In this document: one piece after another, positions 40,663 through 50,007 of the stretch
Numbering within the stretch: position 1 is the stretch's first letter
How the letters are laid out: each line of letters starts with the position of its first letter
Assembly: GCA_023392535.1 (NCBI GenBank)
Contig: JAEVYY010000019.1
Coordinates: 186,001 to 250,000, forward strand
Length of the DNA stretch: 64,000 bases
Reading direction: 5' to 3'
Origin: Bacillota bacterium
GTDB taxonomy: Bacteria; Bacillota; Clostridia; Lachnospirales; Lachnospiraceae
Notes under the pieces: model-generated
What the model was told of the DNA's origin: nothing
The model's input: the letters and a program-made list of their open reading frames with translations, nothing else
Database searches by the model: none
Made by a program: the position numbers and the translations under genes

Positions 40663-41775
40663 TTAAATATTCGATATGGCATCTAATGCCTTCGATAAAT
40701 ATTCTTTTACTTTATCTTCTCTTTCAAATAGCACACAGCCTCCTATATGTTCCTCTAGCAGAATACCATTCTCCTGCAGCTTTCGAAAGAGTGGTGATTG
40801 CAGTGCTTCCCGCAGTGATGTATCTTTGACACTACAATCCGAATATGGTGAGAATGGACATGGTTCTGCTCCTCCATGAGCGTTAATATGAAAAAATCCA
40901 CGTCCTGCCGCAAGACATCCTCCCGAAGATTTCTCATCCCCCGGAAACGAAATAATTAGCATATCATCATAAGTCTGCCTTATCAACAACATTTTTTCCT
41001 TCAAATATTTTCTATCTTCATCTTCTGGCGCCAATTCTTTCGTATCTGCGCTTACCGGAACATATTCTATGTAAAAAATCACCTTGCAGCCACGCTGATA
41101 TAAGGACTCAACGAACTCTTCAGACGTTACTTCCAAAAGATTCTCTTTTGTAACCGTAATCGATGCCCCATATAATATCTTATTTTTCTGCAATTGTTCC
41201 ATTGCCTGTATCAGTTTCTCATAGATACCCTCACCGCGTCTTCCATCCGTATGCTCTTGATTCCCTTCTATACTGAGTATCGGCACCAGATTGCGATTCT
41301 TTTCAAATAATTTTGTATACGCTTCATCAATCATGGTTCCATTTGTAAAAATTGGAAACAAGATATCCTTACTCTTTCCTGCTGCTAAAATAATATCCTT
41401 TCTCACAAGAGGTTCGCCCCCAGCCAGTAAGATAAAGCCAATTCCCATGTCCATGGCCTCCTCAAATACCTTAGCCCACTCTTCTTCATTCATCTGATCT
41501 TCTGCTTCTTGATCCAGACAAGCGTAATTACTTCTGGCATAACAGCCCATACAATGTAAGTTACATTTGCTTGTAATACTGGCGATTAGGAATGGTGGAA
41601 TATGCTCTCCTATCTTTTCTGCTTTTTCCCTCTTTTTTCTTGCATATTTACTTACCATGGCATACTGTGCCATAAATAAGCTTTCCTTCGGATTGCTTAA
41701 AGATGCCTTTAACGCGCTCTTTATTATATTCTCTACTCCAGTACTTAAATAGCCTTCCAGGTTGAATTCTCCCAA
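40663..41775 (-). CDS. Radical-SAM protein with C-terminal cysteine region
   Basis: A 370-residue radical-SAM enzyme with the cluster motif CNLHCMGC (Cys71, 75, 78). It is followed by ILLAGGEPLVRKD and, in the C-terminal part, by further cysteines (SSGGCLAAGRGFFHINAHGG, EPCPFSPYSDC) that may bind an auxiliary cluster as in SPASM-type enzymes. The reaction is unknown. AAAGGAGA precedes the ATG. A HAD-family gene lies just upstream on the same strand, but no peptide precursor was seen nearby, so a peptide-modifying role is not supported. Confidence 0.85.
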   Translation of the reverse strand: MGEFNLEGYLSTGVENIIKSALKASLSNPKESLFMAQYAMVSKYARKKREKAEKIGEHIPPFLIASITSKCNLHCMGCYARSNYACLDQEAEDQMNEEEWAKVFEEAMDMGIGFILLAGGEPLVRKDIILAAGKSKDILFPIFTNGTMIDEAYTKLFEKNRNLVPILSIEGNQEHTDGRRGEGIYEKLIQAMEQLQKNKILYGASITVTKENLLEVTSEEFVESLYQRGCKVIFYIEYVPVSADTKELAPEDEDRKYLKEKMLLIRQTYDDMLIISFPGDEKSSGGCLAAGRGFFHINAHGGAEPCPFSPYSDCSVKDTSLREALQSPLFRKLQENGILLEEHIGGCVLFEREDKVKEYLSKALDAISNI

Positions 41776-41805
41776 TTTTATGTTCTCCTTTGATTTTATG
41801 AAATG

Positions 41806-42411
41806 CTAACTAGAATAAATCATCCGTTCAAGTAGATTAAGCAACTGGCTGCTTGAGGAAATCGTTACCGATTCTATTCCTATTTGCCTTGCTGCCTCTG
41901 TATTTTCTGCACGATCATCGAAAAAGATACATTCTTCTGGCTTTAAATTATACTTATTGAGTAAATGGTGATAAATGCGTTTATCTGGCTTTGTAATATG
42001 AACCTGATAGGATACCACCATACCGTCAACCTCCTTCATAAAAGAGGCATCGGCAGTATGTTTCTTAAAAAGATCCTCTGAATAATTAGAAAGTAAATAA
42101 ATTTTATATCCTTTCTCTTTTAATTTAGGTATTTTGTCCCATACTTCTTTTCTTGCAACATGCATTTTTTCACCATTTTCCAGAAACCAGGCTATGCTCT
42201 TAGCTTGATCGGGATATTTTTTCTGATATCCATCAATTATGTCTTCTACCGCTAATTCCGCTAAGTCTAAGGTATTCCATAAGGGATCTCCGAACATCAC
42301 CTCACCGACCCGGTCTGCCTCCTCCTCTGTCAATCCATTTTCCATGAACATCGCTTTCCAACGATAGCCTAATAATACTTCGCCAATATCAAAAATAATA
42401 TTTTTAATCAT
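41806..42411 (-). CDS. HAD-family hydrolase (YihX-like)
   Basis: A 201-residue phosphatase-type protein. Motif I is IIFDIGEVLLGY, motif II LLSNYSE, the motif III lysine lies in VHITKPDKRIY, and motif IV is FFDDRAENTEAA. Motif I has glycine two residues after the nucleophile aspartate, where many HAD phosphatases have aspartate; this is seen in YihX-like members. The ATG at MIKNIIFD is preferred, since AAGG is too close to an earlier ATG. Small phosphorylated metabolites are probable substrates. Confidence 0.88.
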   Translation of the reverse strand: MIKNIIFDIGEVLLGYRWKAMFMENGLTEEEADRVGEVMFGDPLWNTLDLAELAVEDIIDGYQKKYPDQAKSIAWFLENGEKMHVARKEVWDKIPKLKEKGYKIYLLSNYSEDLFKKHTADASFMKEVDGMVVSYQVHITKPDKRIYHHLLNKYNLKPEECIFFDDRAENTEAARQIGIESVTISSSSQLLNLLERMIYSS

Positions 42412-42426
42412 ATGATCCATCCTTAT

Positions 42427-42792
42427 TCATAATCGATTTCCACATTTGGGACAATACTGATACTCATCTCGTGTCGTAAATCCACATTGAGAACAAATCT
42501 TAACCTTGTTTTCATCCCCTTCAAAATGGAGAGAGTCTAAGTTCAAATGTTGCACTTCTCCTTTTTTTATCGCTTCTCCAAGTTCCGGTTCTATTTCATA
42601 TGTTCTCCCGCAACAATTCATCCTAACATAATAATGTCTATTCCATTTCACAATCGGAATGAAAAAAAACATAAAATAAGTATATGTCATAAATACTTCC
42701 ATGTGCCCATATTTACCACATACTCTGCATATCTCAAGTTGATCGTATTGAAGTTTTTTCTCTCCATTGCTTATTCCCATAATTAAAAACAT
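42427..42792 (-). CDS. Zinc-ribbon protein
   Basis: A 121-residue protein with two metal-binding parts. One is near the N-terminus: CRVCGKYGHME, then a hydrophobic membrane-like stretch FMTYTYFMFFFIPIVKWNRH, then NCCGRTYEI. The other is a classic zinc ribbon at the end, CSQCGFTTRDEYQYCPKCGNR. Function unknown. It starts close to the VOC gene and ends six bases before the HAD-family start region, so co-transcription with the HAD and radical-SAM genes is likely. Confidence 0.7.
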   Translation of the reverse strand: MFLIMGISNGEKKLQYDQLEICRVCGKYGHMEVFMTYTYFMFFFIPIVKWNRHYYVRMNCCGRTYEIEPELGEAIKKGEVQHLNLDSLHFEGDENKVKICSQCGFTTRDEYQYCPKCGNRL

Positions 42793-42899
42793 TTTTCTTT
42801 ACACCTTTCCTACGATTAAAATTCGTTTTCATGCTGATCAGAATCCGGAAACTTAAAATAATCTAGATAATTCAATTTATTTCTCCTATAGGTCCCTTA

Positions 42900-43322
42900 T
42901 TATTTTACTCTATCAAACATTGGATGATTGGCGTTAAATTGAACCAAATCCCATAGATTTCCATATAGGTCTTTAAACACAGCCACTATTCCATAGTCCT
43001 GCTTTTTGGGTTCTCTTATAAATTCTATTCCTATTTCTTTCATCTCCTTAAAATCACGCTCAAAATTATCTGTCCCCAAGAATAAAAAGACTCTTCCACC
43101 TGCCTGGTCTCCTATGAAAGGTTCCTGCACAGGCTTAGACGCTCTTGCCAGTAATATTGTTGTACCGTTTGTTCCTGGCGGTGATACGACCACCCATCTC
43201 TTATTTTGCTCCGGCTGATACGTATCCTCAACTAATTGGAAATGCAGTTTATTTGTGTAAAAATCAATCGCTTCATCATAATCTCTAACAATTAACGCAA
43301 TGTGAACTATAGATTGAATCAT
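42900..43322 (-). CDS. VOC-superfamily (glyoxalase-like) protein
   Basis: A 140-residue vicinal-oxygen-chelate protein with paired beta-alpha-beta units. The metal-ligand candidates are His7 in MIQSIVHIALIVRDYDEAI, the glutamine/glutamate region LVEDTYQPEQ and the end FKDLYGNLWDLVQ. Such proteins include glyoxalases and antibiotic-resistance enzymes; the exact role is not clear. AAAAGGAG precedes the ATG. Confidence 0.85.
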   Translation of the reverse strand: MIQSIVHIALIVRDYDEAIDFYTNKLHFQLVEDTYQPEQNKRWVVVSPPGTNGTTILLARASKPVQEPFIGDQAGGRVFLFLGTDNFERDFKEMKEIGIEFIREPKKQDYGIVAVFKDLYGNLWDLVQFNANHPMFDRVK

Positions 43323-43583
43323 TATTATTTCTCCTTTTTATAAATTATCTTAACTTTACCATCTTTTTTATTTTTTGTAATCCCATATTCTCTTTTTGTT
43401 TAAAATAGGAAAGTTCGCTTTTCTTGATTTTCTAGACATTTAGCAATAGATTTGGTATATTTTATGCTATATAAGATCTGGTTTTATATTAAATATGAAT
43501 AGTTTTGGACTTTAGGGTGATACTTTTCTTGTAATCATCGGCAAAGAAAGGTTCATTTTTTATTTAGGAATGTGAGGAATTAT

Positions 43584-44717
43584 ATGGAATTTAACAAAAA
43601 GAATATACATATTATATTAGGAATTATTACATTTACTGTTCTCTTGACGACTGTCTGTATGAATCTTACAGCTGTATTTTATGCTGCTGCAACAATTTCC
43701 ACTGTTCTGCTGCCATTTATAATCGGTGGCTGTATTGCTTTTATTTTAAATGTTCCTATGACTAATTTAGAAGCTAGCATTTTCCATCGTGTCAAAAATG
43801 ATAGTTTGCGCAGGACCTTAGCTTTAATTCTTACGATTGCACTTGTTCTATTCGTACTCTTGCTTGTAGTCAGTCTTGTAATACCAAGAATTACAGAATC
43901 ACTTTCCACACTCATTCAGCAAATTCCGGTAGCTACACAAGCTATGATAGAATGGTTCGAAAAAGTGGCAAAGGATAATCAGGGAATAGAAGATTTTTTC
44001 TCTGCATTTAGTCTCAATCTAAAAGAGCTTGCAAGTAATTTAGTAAGCCTATCTAAAAACGGGGCTTCTGATATTTTTACTTCCGCATTGACCATTATGT
44101 CTGGTACCATCAGTGGAATTGTGAATTCTTTGATTGGTTTCGTATTTTCTATTTATCTTCTTTTGCAAAAGGAGAAACTGGTAAAACAAGGAAAGCAGGT
44201 AATCTATGCATATTTAACAAAAGAAAAGGCCAATCGTATCGTTTATATCTTACGTTTCTCCAATCAGACATTTCAGAATTTTATTACAGGACAATGTCTC
44301 GAAGCCTTTATTCTTGGATCTATGTTTTTTATCTGTATGTTTTTATTTCGCATACCTTATGCACTAATGATATCTATTCTAATTGCAATCACTGCATTAA
44401 TACCTGTTTTTGGTGCTTTTATCGGCTGTTTTGTGGGTGCATTCCTGATTTTATTCGTGAATCCATTACAGGCATTATGGTTTCTCATACTTTTCTTTGT
44501 ATTGCAGCAAATTGAAGGAAACCTTATTTATCCACATGTAGTAGGAAATTCTGTTGGTTTACCCTCAATCTGGGTACTGGTAGCAGTAATTGTCGGTGGA
44601 AATCTTATGGGTGTCGTGGGTATGTTGATTTTTATTCCACTTTGTTCCGTACTGTATGCATTATTTAGAGAAAAAGTAATTCTTCGGTTGAAGAGAAATA
44701 ACATAAAAGAATTATAA
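43584..44717 (+). CDS. AI-2E-family transporter
   Basis: A 377-residue membrane protein with about eight helices. The family region is clear: FIIGGCIAFILNVPM near the start and, in the C-terminal half, FQNFITGQCLEAFILGSMFF, IPVFGAFIGCFVGAF and QQIEGNLIYPHVVGNSVGLP. Members export autoinducer-2 or act as sodium-driven transporters. The ATG follows TGAGGAATT; a GTG four codons upstream is less likely. It has no operon partners. Confidence 0.9.
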   Translation: MEFNKKNIHIILGIITFTVLLTTVCMNLTAVFYAAATISTVLLPFIIGGCIAFILNVPMTNLEASIFHRVKNDSLRRTLALILTIALVLFVLLLVVSLVIPRITESLSTLIQQIPVATQAMIEWFEKVAKDNQGIEDFFSAFSLNLKELASNLVSLSKNGASDIFTSALTIMSGTISGIVNSLIGFVFSIYLLLQKEKLVKQGKQVIYAYLTKEKANRIVYILRFSNQTFQNFITGQCLEAFILGSMFFICMFLFRIPYALMISILIAITALIPVFGAFIGCFVGAFLILFVNPLQALWFLILFFVLQQIEGNLIYPHVVGNSVGLPSIWVLVAVIVGGNLMGVVGMLIFIPLCSVLYALFREKVILRLKRNNIKEL

Positions 44718-44890
44718 CGTTACTCCTATAGCAACATCAACTAATCTAAAACTTATACCCTATCTCCACTTTTGTATCTTATCATAAGCCTCTCTTACTT
44801 CCCTCTGAATTCCTGTATGTTAATGATATTGTTTCGAATAACTAATTGAAATCGTGAAATAATAATATTAAAAATCAGAGTGAGGTATGT

Positions 44891-46315
44891 ATGAAAAATA
44901 AAAATAGTGGACTGTCTGCCGGTCATCTATGCATGATGGCTCTTGGGACAGTAATCGGTGGTTCCTTTTTTCTCGCTTCATCAGTGGCCATTCAGGCAGC
45001 AGGACCAAGTGTCATTTTATCTTATATCATTTGTGGTATTATGGTCTATTTTATTCTTTTTGCACTTTCAGAAATGACCGTATCCAATCCTGATTCGGGC
45101 TCCTTTCGTACTTTTGCTTCCCAATATATTAACAATGGTACTGGCTTCGTAGTTGGATGGGTCTATTGGATTGGAATGGTCATTACTATGTCAAGTGAAG
45201 CGACTGCAGTCTCCTTATTAGTAAGAACTTGGTTTCCCCAAATTTCCATCCCACTACTCGGCACAGCTCTAATTATAGGCGTGACTCTATTAAATCTTCT
45301 AGGTGCAAATCAACTAAGCCATTTGGAAAGTTTATTAGCTGCTATAAAAATTTTTGCTATGGTAGCTTTTATTTTAATAAGCCTTGTTTTAACGTTAGGT
45401 CTTTTACCAAATTTACACGCTATTGGTGGTAGTGTTTTACGAACAGAACCTTTTTTTAGAGGCGGGATTAAAAATTTAGCTGGAAGTATGTTGATTGTTC
45501 TATTTACTTATGCCGGATTCGAAATTATCGGACTTGCCGCAAGCGAGACCAAAGATAAGCAAAAAACAATTCCAAAAGCGATTCACCTAACTGTTTTTTT
45601 ACTTATTGCTCTTTACATTTTATCTATCTTAATGCTATTGTTTCTGATACCTACAAAGAGTCTTCGGGAGGATGTCAGTCCCTTTGTAACGGCCTTAAAT
45701 CATTATCACATAATGTGGGCAGGAACTGCTATGAACATTATATTAATTAGTGCAATTGTATCTACCATGGTAGCAGCAATGTTTGGAATTGGAAGAATGC
45801 TCCGTTCCCTTGTGAAAGATGGACTTGGTCCCAGATTTTTAAATGATAAGACTGATGTACCTTACAGAGGCATACTGTTTTCAGGTCTGTCTATGCTGAT
45901 CGCCCTTTTTATAGGTCTCATTTTTCCCCGTGTTTATTTATTTCTGATCAGTTCCGGGGGGTTTGCATTGCTTTTTACGTATATCGTACTAGTTTTCACC
46001 CATATACGTTTTCGTAAAAAAAATGGAAAACCAGATGGAAAATGTCGATTATGTGGATTTCCATATAGTTCCTTTTTTACTTTGTTGGGACTTATCGTTG
46101 CCATGTTCAGCATGCCCTTTATCGAAGGTCAGACCGCGGGTTTTTATGCAGGGATTTTACTGGTCGTATTTTTTTCTATCTGTTATATTTTTGTTAAATT
46201 CTATCAAAAAAAGTTTCATAAATCAAACATTTACCTGATTAAGGAATACGATGTCCATCAATTTATAACTGAATTTTCAGAAGAAACTCCTGATTTTACG
46301 GAACGTAAAAAATAA
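44891..46315 (+). CDS. Amino-acid permease (APC superfamily)
   Basis: A 474-residue transporter with 12 predicted helices. The N-terminal helix holds MALGTVIGGSFFLASSVAIQ, the glycine-rich substrate site of APC permeases. FTYAGFEIIGLAASETKDKQ with KTIPKAI follows in the middle, and the C-terminal tail is hydrophilic. The substrate amino acid cannot be told. GTGAGGTA precedes the ATG. The AI-2E-family transporter gene upstream is on the same strand, 170 bases away. Confidence 0.92.
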   Translation: MKNKNSGLSAGHLCMMALGTVIGGSFFLASSVAIQAAGPSVILSYIICGIMVYFILFALSEMTVSNPDSGSFRTFASQYINNGTGFVVGWVYWIGMVITMSSEATAVSLLVRTWFPQISIPLLGTALIIGVTLLNLLGANQLSHLESLLAAIKIFAMVAFILISLVLTLGLLPNLHAIGGSVLRTEPFFRGGIKNLAGSMLIVLFTYAGFEIIGLAASETKDKQKTIPKAIHLTVFLLIALYILSILMLLFLIPTKSLREDVSPFVTALNHYHIMWAGTAMNIILISAIVSTMVAAMFGIGRMLRSLVKDGLGPRFLNDKTDVPYRGILFSGLSMLIALFIGLIFPRVYLFLISSGGFALLFTYIVLVFTHIRFRKKNGKPDGKCRLCGFPYSSFFTLLGLIVAMFSMPFIEGQTAGFYAGILLVVFFSICYIFVKFYQKKFHKSNIYLIKEYDVHQFITEFSEETPDFTERKK

Positions 46316-46402
46316 TGTGTTGGAATACTTCAAGTCTTTGTTGCACTTTATGTTATTTACCATATGATAAAGGATAAGAATATAGCATTAGAGGAGATTT
46401 TA

Positions 46403-47128
46403 ATGAAAGACTCTCATCCAGAGAATAAAGATCATAAAAATAATATAGATTTTAACTTTTATAAGAGAGAAATCTACAACTATGATAAAAATCCAAATTA
46501 CAAGAATTTAGAACAAATATCCAGTTCTCAAAATCAATCCAATAATACCAGTACCCCTATTCCTCCTAGCGGAAACCTTAATTTCCCTGGATTAGGTAAT
46601 TTACAAACACCGGCTAATGGAAATCAAAACATCCCTATTCCCGGTCTGGGCAATTTGCAAACGACTCCTTCTGGAAATGGGCAAATGCCTACCTCTGGTA
46701 GCCAGCCTATGCCTACATCCGGTAGCCAGCCTATGCCTCCTAACACAACCCAACCTATTCCTGTGCCCGGGCTTGGTAATCTGCAAGTTCCAATGAATGG
46801 TAATCCATATAATAATAACGAACGCAGGCAGCTACATGTCCATGAAATCCAGGGAAGTGTGGAAATATCTGGAAATGAACCTCATAGTCACAGATTTGCT
46901 TCCATTTCCAGCGAAGAGATTCCATATAATAATTCTCACTATCATGAAGTTACCTTGAAAACGGACTACTTTAAAAATCATTTCCATGAGTTTAATGGTA
47001 ACACTACTACCGCTATCAATATTGGAGATAATCATATCCATTATCTTGATTCTGTCACTACCACAAATGATGGCCATAATCATAATTTTAAGTTTATTAC
47101 GTTATTTGATGATCCAACAAATAATTGA
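46403..47128 (+). CDS. Repeat-rich protein with YmaF C-terminal domain
   Basis: A 241-residue protein with two parts. The N-terminal 135 residues are low-complexity, rich in G, N, P, Q and S, with repeats of PTSGSQPM and the sentence-like unit IPxPGLGNLQ occurring several times. The C-terminal 100 residues are a YmaF domain rich in paired histidines: HVHEIQGSVEI, EPHSHRFASIS, SHYHEVTL, NHFHEFNG, DNHIHYLDS, GHNHNFKF. The function of YmaF is unknown, but the regular His-x-His spacing suggests metal binding. No signal peptide is seen. The start follows GAGGAG and skips an upstream ATG. It could be a spore-coat or surface-layer component; that is inference. Confidence 0.78.
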   Translation: MKDSHPENKDHKNNIDFNFYKREIYNYDKNPNYKNLEQISSSQNQSNNTSTPIPPSGNLNFPGLGNLQTPANGNQNIPIPGLGNLQTTPSGNGQMPTSGSQPMPTSGSQPMPPNTTQPIPVPGLGNLQVPMNGNPYNNNERRQLHVHEIQGSVEISGNEPHSHRFASISSEEIPYNNSHYHEVTLKTDYFKNHFHEFNGNTTTAINIGDNHIHYLDSVTTTNDGHNHNFKFITLFDDPTNN

Positions 47129-47136
47129 AGGAATAA

Positions 47137-47167
47137 GGGAGCCCTCACTTTTTTCGTGCGAGCTCCC
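47137..47167. terminator. Terminator between the YmaF and chemoreceptor genes
   Basis: GGGAGC and GCTCCC, with further pairing TCAC/GTG and GAG, form a stable hairpin with a T-rich loop. It stands between two converging genes. Confidence 0.7.
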
Positions 47168-47176
47168 ACCAACGGA

Positions 47177-48037
47177 TTATTCTATTATCTTTGTACAGTC
47201 CTCAATTTTTTGATTTAATTCTTGTATCGAGGCTGAAATTTCTTCTGAGCTTGCCGCATTTTCTTCTGAGATCGCCGCAAGATTCGAAACACTTCCAATT
47301 ACATCTTCTTTTAATCCTTCCAGTTCTACCATCGCAAGAGTAATCTCCTCAATTGCCCCTGCAACTCCACCCATCTCTCTTTCTAGCCCTTCAAAAATCT
47401 CACTTGTGTTATTTAGCTTTTCACTCTGCAGTTTGATATCTTCGATTACCTTAATCATTATTTTTACACTTGCATTGGAATTTTCTATCAGTGTATCCAC
47501 AATTTTGGTAATTTGTGCCGCTGTTTTCTTAGACTGTTCTGCAAGCTTACTTATTTCACTTGCAACAACCGCAAATCCCTTTCCCTTTTCACCTGCTCTT
47601 GCTGCTTCAATACTCGCATTGAGTGATAACAGATTGGTCTGGAATGCAATACCCGTGATGGATGCGGTCGCTTTCCTTATTTCTGTAGCGGAGATATTTG
47701 TGGCATCCGTCTGTTTACGGACAGCGTCCACCGATTCTTTCGTTTCCTTACTGACATTTGTTAATTCTTCCAGCATAGTATCCACTTGTGAACTATAATT
47801 CATCACACGCTCATAGCCATTCGCAAGCACATCAACGCTTGCAAATGTATGATCTACCGCTTTACCTATTTCCGTCACCTTTGCATTGACGTCCTGTGTT
47901 TCCTCTGCTTGCGAGACAGTGCATTTTGACATTTCTTCTGTAGTCAAATCAATATTATTGATTGTATCGCTGATTGCGCATAAACTCTCTTTGACTATGA
48001 ACTTACTATTATCTTTTATTCCTAAATCATCCCCCAT
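47177..48037 (-). CDS. Cytosolic methyl-accepting chemotaxis-like protein
   Basis: A 286-residue chemoreceptor signalling domain without membrane helices or an outer sensor. The coiled coil covers most of the chain, and the hairpin tip is TGIAFQTNLLSLNASIEAAR followed by AGEKGKGFAVVASEISKLAE, the conserved CheA/CheW-binding region. The first 50 residues are the only room for a sensing part. AAGGAG precedes the ATG. It starts 20 bases after the ptsI stop and so probably belongs to the PTS operon upstream, which would tie chemotaxis to sugar phosphorylation state. Whether it is methylated is not known. Confidence 0.87.
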   Translation of the reverse strand: MGDDLGIKDNSKFIVKESLCAISDTINNIDLTTEEMSKCTVSQAEETQDVNAKVTEIGKAVDHTFASVDVLANGYERVMNYSSQVDTMLEELTNVSKETKESVDAVRKQTDATNISATEIRKATASITGIAFQTNLLSLNASIEAARAGEKGKGFAVVASEISKLAEQSKKTAAQITKIVDTLIENSNASVKIMIKVIEDIKLQSEKLNNTSEIFEGLEREMGGVAGAIEEITLAMVELEGLKEDVIGSVSNLAAISEENAASSEEISASIQELNQKIEDCTKIIE

Positions 48038-48057
48038 ACATTTTCTCCTTTTTGTAG

Positions 48058-49680
48058 TTATGAGTTTATACTGAATTCCCTTATCTTTTTACGCAACGGT
48101 AAAATTACATTTGGAGAAACCGACAGTTCATCAATTCCCATTTGTAAAAAAGTGTCTGTAAGCGAAAGATCCGCACCTAATTCTCCGCAGATTCCGACCC
48201 AGCAAGAATTGCGATGCGCATTCTCAATTACGCCTTTGATCATTCGCAGGATTGCCGGATGATGTGCATCATAAAATTGATCAAGCTTGCTGTTCTGCCT
48301 ATCTATGGCAAGAGTATACTGCGTTAAATCATTCGTGCCAATACTAAAGAAATCTACTTCCTTTGCTAATTCTGCACTCATAACGACAGCTGCCGGAGTC
48401 TCTATCATGATTCCCTGTTCAACTTGGCCAAAAGCGATTTTTTGTTCCTCAAGTTCCCGCTTAACTTCATTAATGATCTCTTTTATTTTATGTATTTCCT
48501 CTACTGAAATAATCATAGGATACATGATGGATAGATTTCCATAGACACTAGCCCGAAATAATGCTCTAAGTTGTGTTTTAAAAATATCTGTTTGATCCAA
48601 ACAGATACGGATCGCCCGATATCCCATAGCAGGATTTTCTTCTTTGTCTAGATTTAGGTAACTGACCTGCTTATCCGCCCCAATATCCAAAGTTCTGATG
48701 ATAACTTTTTTACCTGCCATATTCTCCAGTACCGTTCTATATACCTGAAATTGTTCTTCCTCGGTTGGTAAGCTACTTCCCTCCAAATAAAGGAATTCGC
48801 TACGGAATAATCCAATTCCCCCGGCGTCATTATCATGTACAGACTTAAGATCCGATATTCCTCCAATATTGGCATATAATTTTATTTTGTTACCGTCTAG
48901 GGTGATATCTTCCTTACCTTTTAATTTGCGAAGTATTGCGAGCTCTTTGTTCGCTTCCTGCTGCTTTTCTTTCATACTTTCCAGCTTATCTTGATCCGGA
49001 TTTATTATCAATGTCCCTGTACATCCATCTACAATCGCCATCTGACCATCTAAATCCTTTTGTACGCTAATTCCTACAATCGCTGGAATATTCATACTTC
49101 TTGCCAATATGGCAGTATGCGAATTTTGAGAACCTTTTTCCGTAACAAAAGCCAATAATTTGTTGCTATCCATCTGAACCGTCTCACTAGGAGTCAAATC
49201 CTTAGCTACCATTATAATGGGATCATTTCCAATCTGACAATCAGCAATTTTACCCGTTAATATACCGATGACACGTTCTGATATATCTTTTACATCAATT
49301 GCTCGTGCTTTAAAATAGTCATCTTCCATTGCAGAAAATGTCTCTGCAAAATTATCTCCCGTCACCGAAACTGCATATTCTGCACTTACCTGTTGCGTCG
49401 TAATGATCTGCTCAACAGCTTCCACAAAATCGGCATCATTCAGCATCATTGCATGTACTTCAAAGATTTCGGCATTTGCTTTTCCAACTTCTTTGGCCGC
49501 CTTATCGTATAAAAGCTGCAGTTCCTCTGTCGCTGTCTGCATAGCCTGATGGTATCTGGATAGTTCACATTCCACATCTTCGATTTTTTGACATTGTACC
49601 TGTTTGTCCTCTTTGCAGTAAATCTTTATTCTTCCAATTGCAATTCCTTGACAAATTGCTTTCCCGATAAATTGCTCCAT
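48058..49680 (-). CDS. ptsI: PTS Enzyme I
   Basis: A 540-residue phosphoenolpyruvate-protein phosphotransferase that starts the PTS relay. The phosphorylated His188 lies in GSQNSHTAILARSM. The PEP-binding barrel shows GIGLFRSEFLYL, the region IRTLDIGADKQ, and the C-terminal FFSIGTNDLTQYTLA and CGELGAD motifs. It is somewhat shorter than the usual 570-575 residues. It follows the HPr gene by 17 bases and precedes a soluble chemoreceptor gene. Because its operon includes dedicated IIA and IIB but no permease, it may be a second, specialised Enzyme I; the rest of the genome is not visible. Confidence 0.93.
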   Translation of the reverse strand: MEQFIGKAICQGIAIGRIKIYCKEDKQVQCQKIEDVECELSRYHQAMQTATEELQLLYDKAAKEVGKANAEIFEVHAMMLNDADFVEAVEQIITTQQVSAEYAVSVTGDNFAETFSAMEDDYFKARAIDVKDISERVIGILTGKIADCQIGNDPIIMVAKDLTPSETVQMDSNKLLAFVTEKGSQNSHTAILARSMNIPAIVGISVQKDLDGQMAIVDGCTGTLIINPDQDKLESMKEKQQEANKELAILRKLKGKEDITLDGNKIKLYANIGGISDLKSVHDNDAGGIGLFRSEFLYLEGSSLPTEEEQFQVYRTVLENMAGKKVIIRTLDIGADKQVSYLNLDKEENPAMGYRAIRICLDQTDIFKTQLRALFRASVYGNLSIMYPMIISVEEIHKIKEIINEVKRELEEQKIAFGQVEQGIMIETPAAVVMSAELAKEVDFFSIGTNDLTQYTLAIDRQNSKLDQFYDAHHPAILRMIKGVIENAHRNSCWVGICGELGADLSLTDTFLQMGIDELSVSPNVILPLRKKIREFSINS

Positions 49681-49697
49681 CTTACTTTCCCCCGCGA

Positions 49698-49955
49698 TTA
49701 GAGCTGCTCTGAAAAGAATTTATGTAATGCATTATATGCCTTCTCTTCATCATTTCCTTCAAATGTCAATGTTACGTCTTCCCCACATTTAATTCCCATT
49801 GTAAGAATTGCCATGATCTTTTTTGCATCTGCACTTTTGGACTTGTTCTCAAGTGTAATTTTTGATTCGAATTGTTGCGCTGTTTTTGCTAATAATCCTG
49901 CTGGTCTTGCATGAATTCCAAGTTCATCTTTTACTACATAGTTAAATTTTTTCAT
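49698..49955 (-). CDS. HPr-like phosphocarrier without Ser46
   Basis: An 85-residue HPr. The phospho-acceptor His15 is intact in GIHARPAG. The regulatory serine that HPr kinase modifies (Ser46 in KSIM of normal HPr) is replaced by lysine in ADAKKIMAIL, giving Lys45-Lys46. This protein can pass phosphate from Enzyme I but should not be a substrate of HPr kinase and should not act as a CcpA co-repressor in the usual way. The opposite case, Crh, keeps Ser46 and lacks His15. It is encoded between IIB and Enzyme I, which suggests a dedicated carrier of this relay. I do not give the ptsH symbol, since a standard HPr is probably encoded elsewhere. Confidence 0.9.
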   Translation of the reverse strand: MKKFNYVVKDELGIHARPAGLLAKTAQQFESKITLENKSKSADAKKIMAILTMGIKCGEDVTLTFEGNDEEKAYNALHKFFSEQL

Positions 49956-50007
49956 TATTTTTTCTCCTTAATATCTTTCTTTTTTATAATAGTCTTGTTT
50001 ACAAGAT

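Noticed and set aside
40663..42411. A radical-SAM peptide (RiPP) cluster.
   Set aside because: No small precursor gene, peptidase or exporter lies beside the radical-SAM gene. The adjacent DUF6774 protein is a widespread small protein in a convergent orientation.
46660..46745. Repeated units near 46.7 kb as a CRISPR-like array.
   Set aside because: The repeats are short, adjacent and in frame, and encode PTSGSQPM copies inside a protein. There are no spacers of uniform length and no cas genes.
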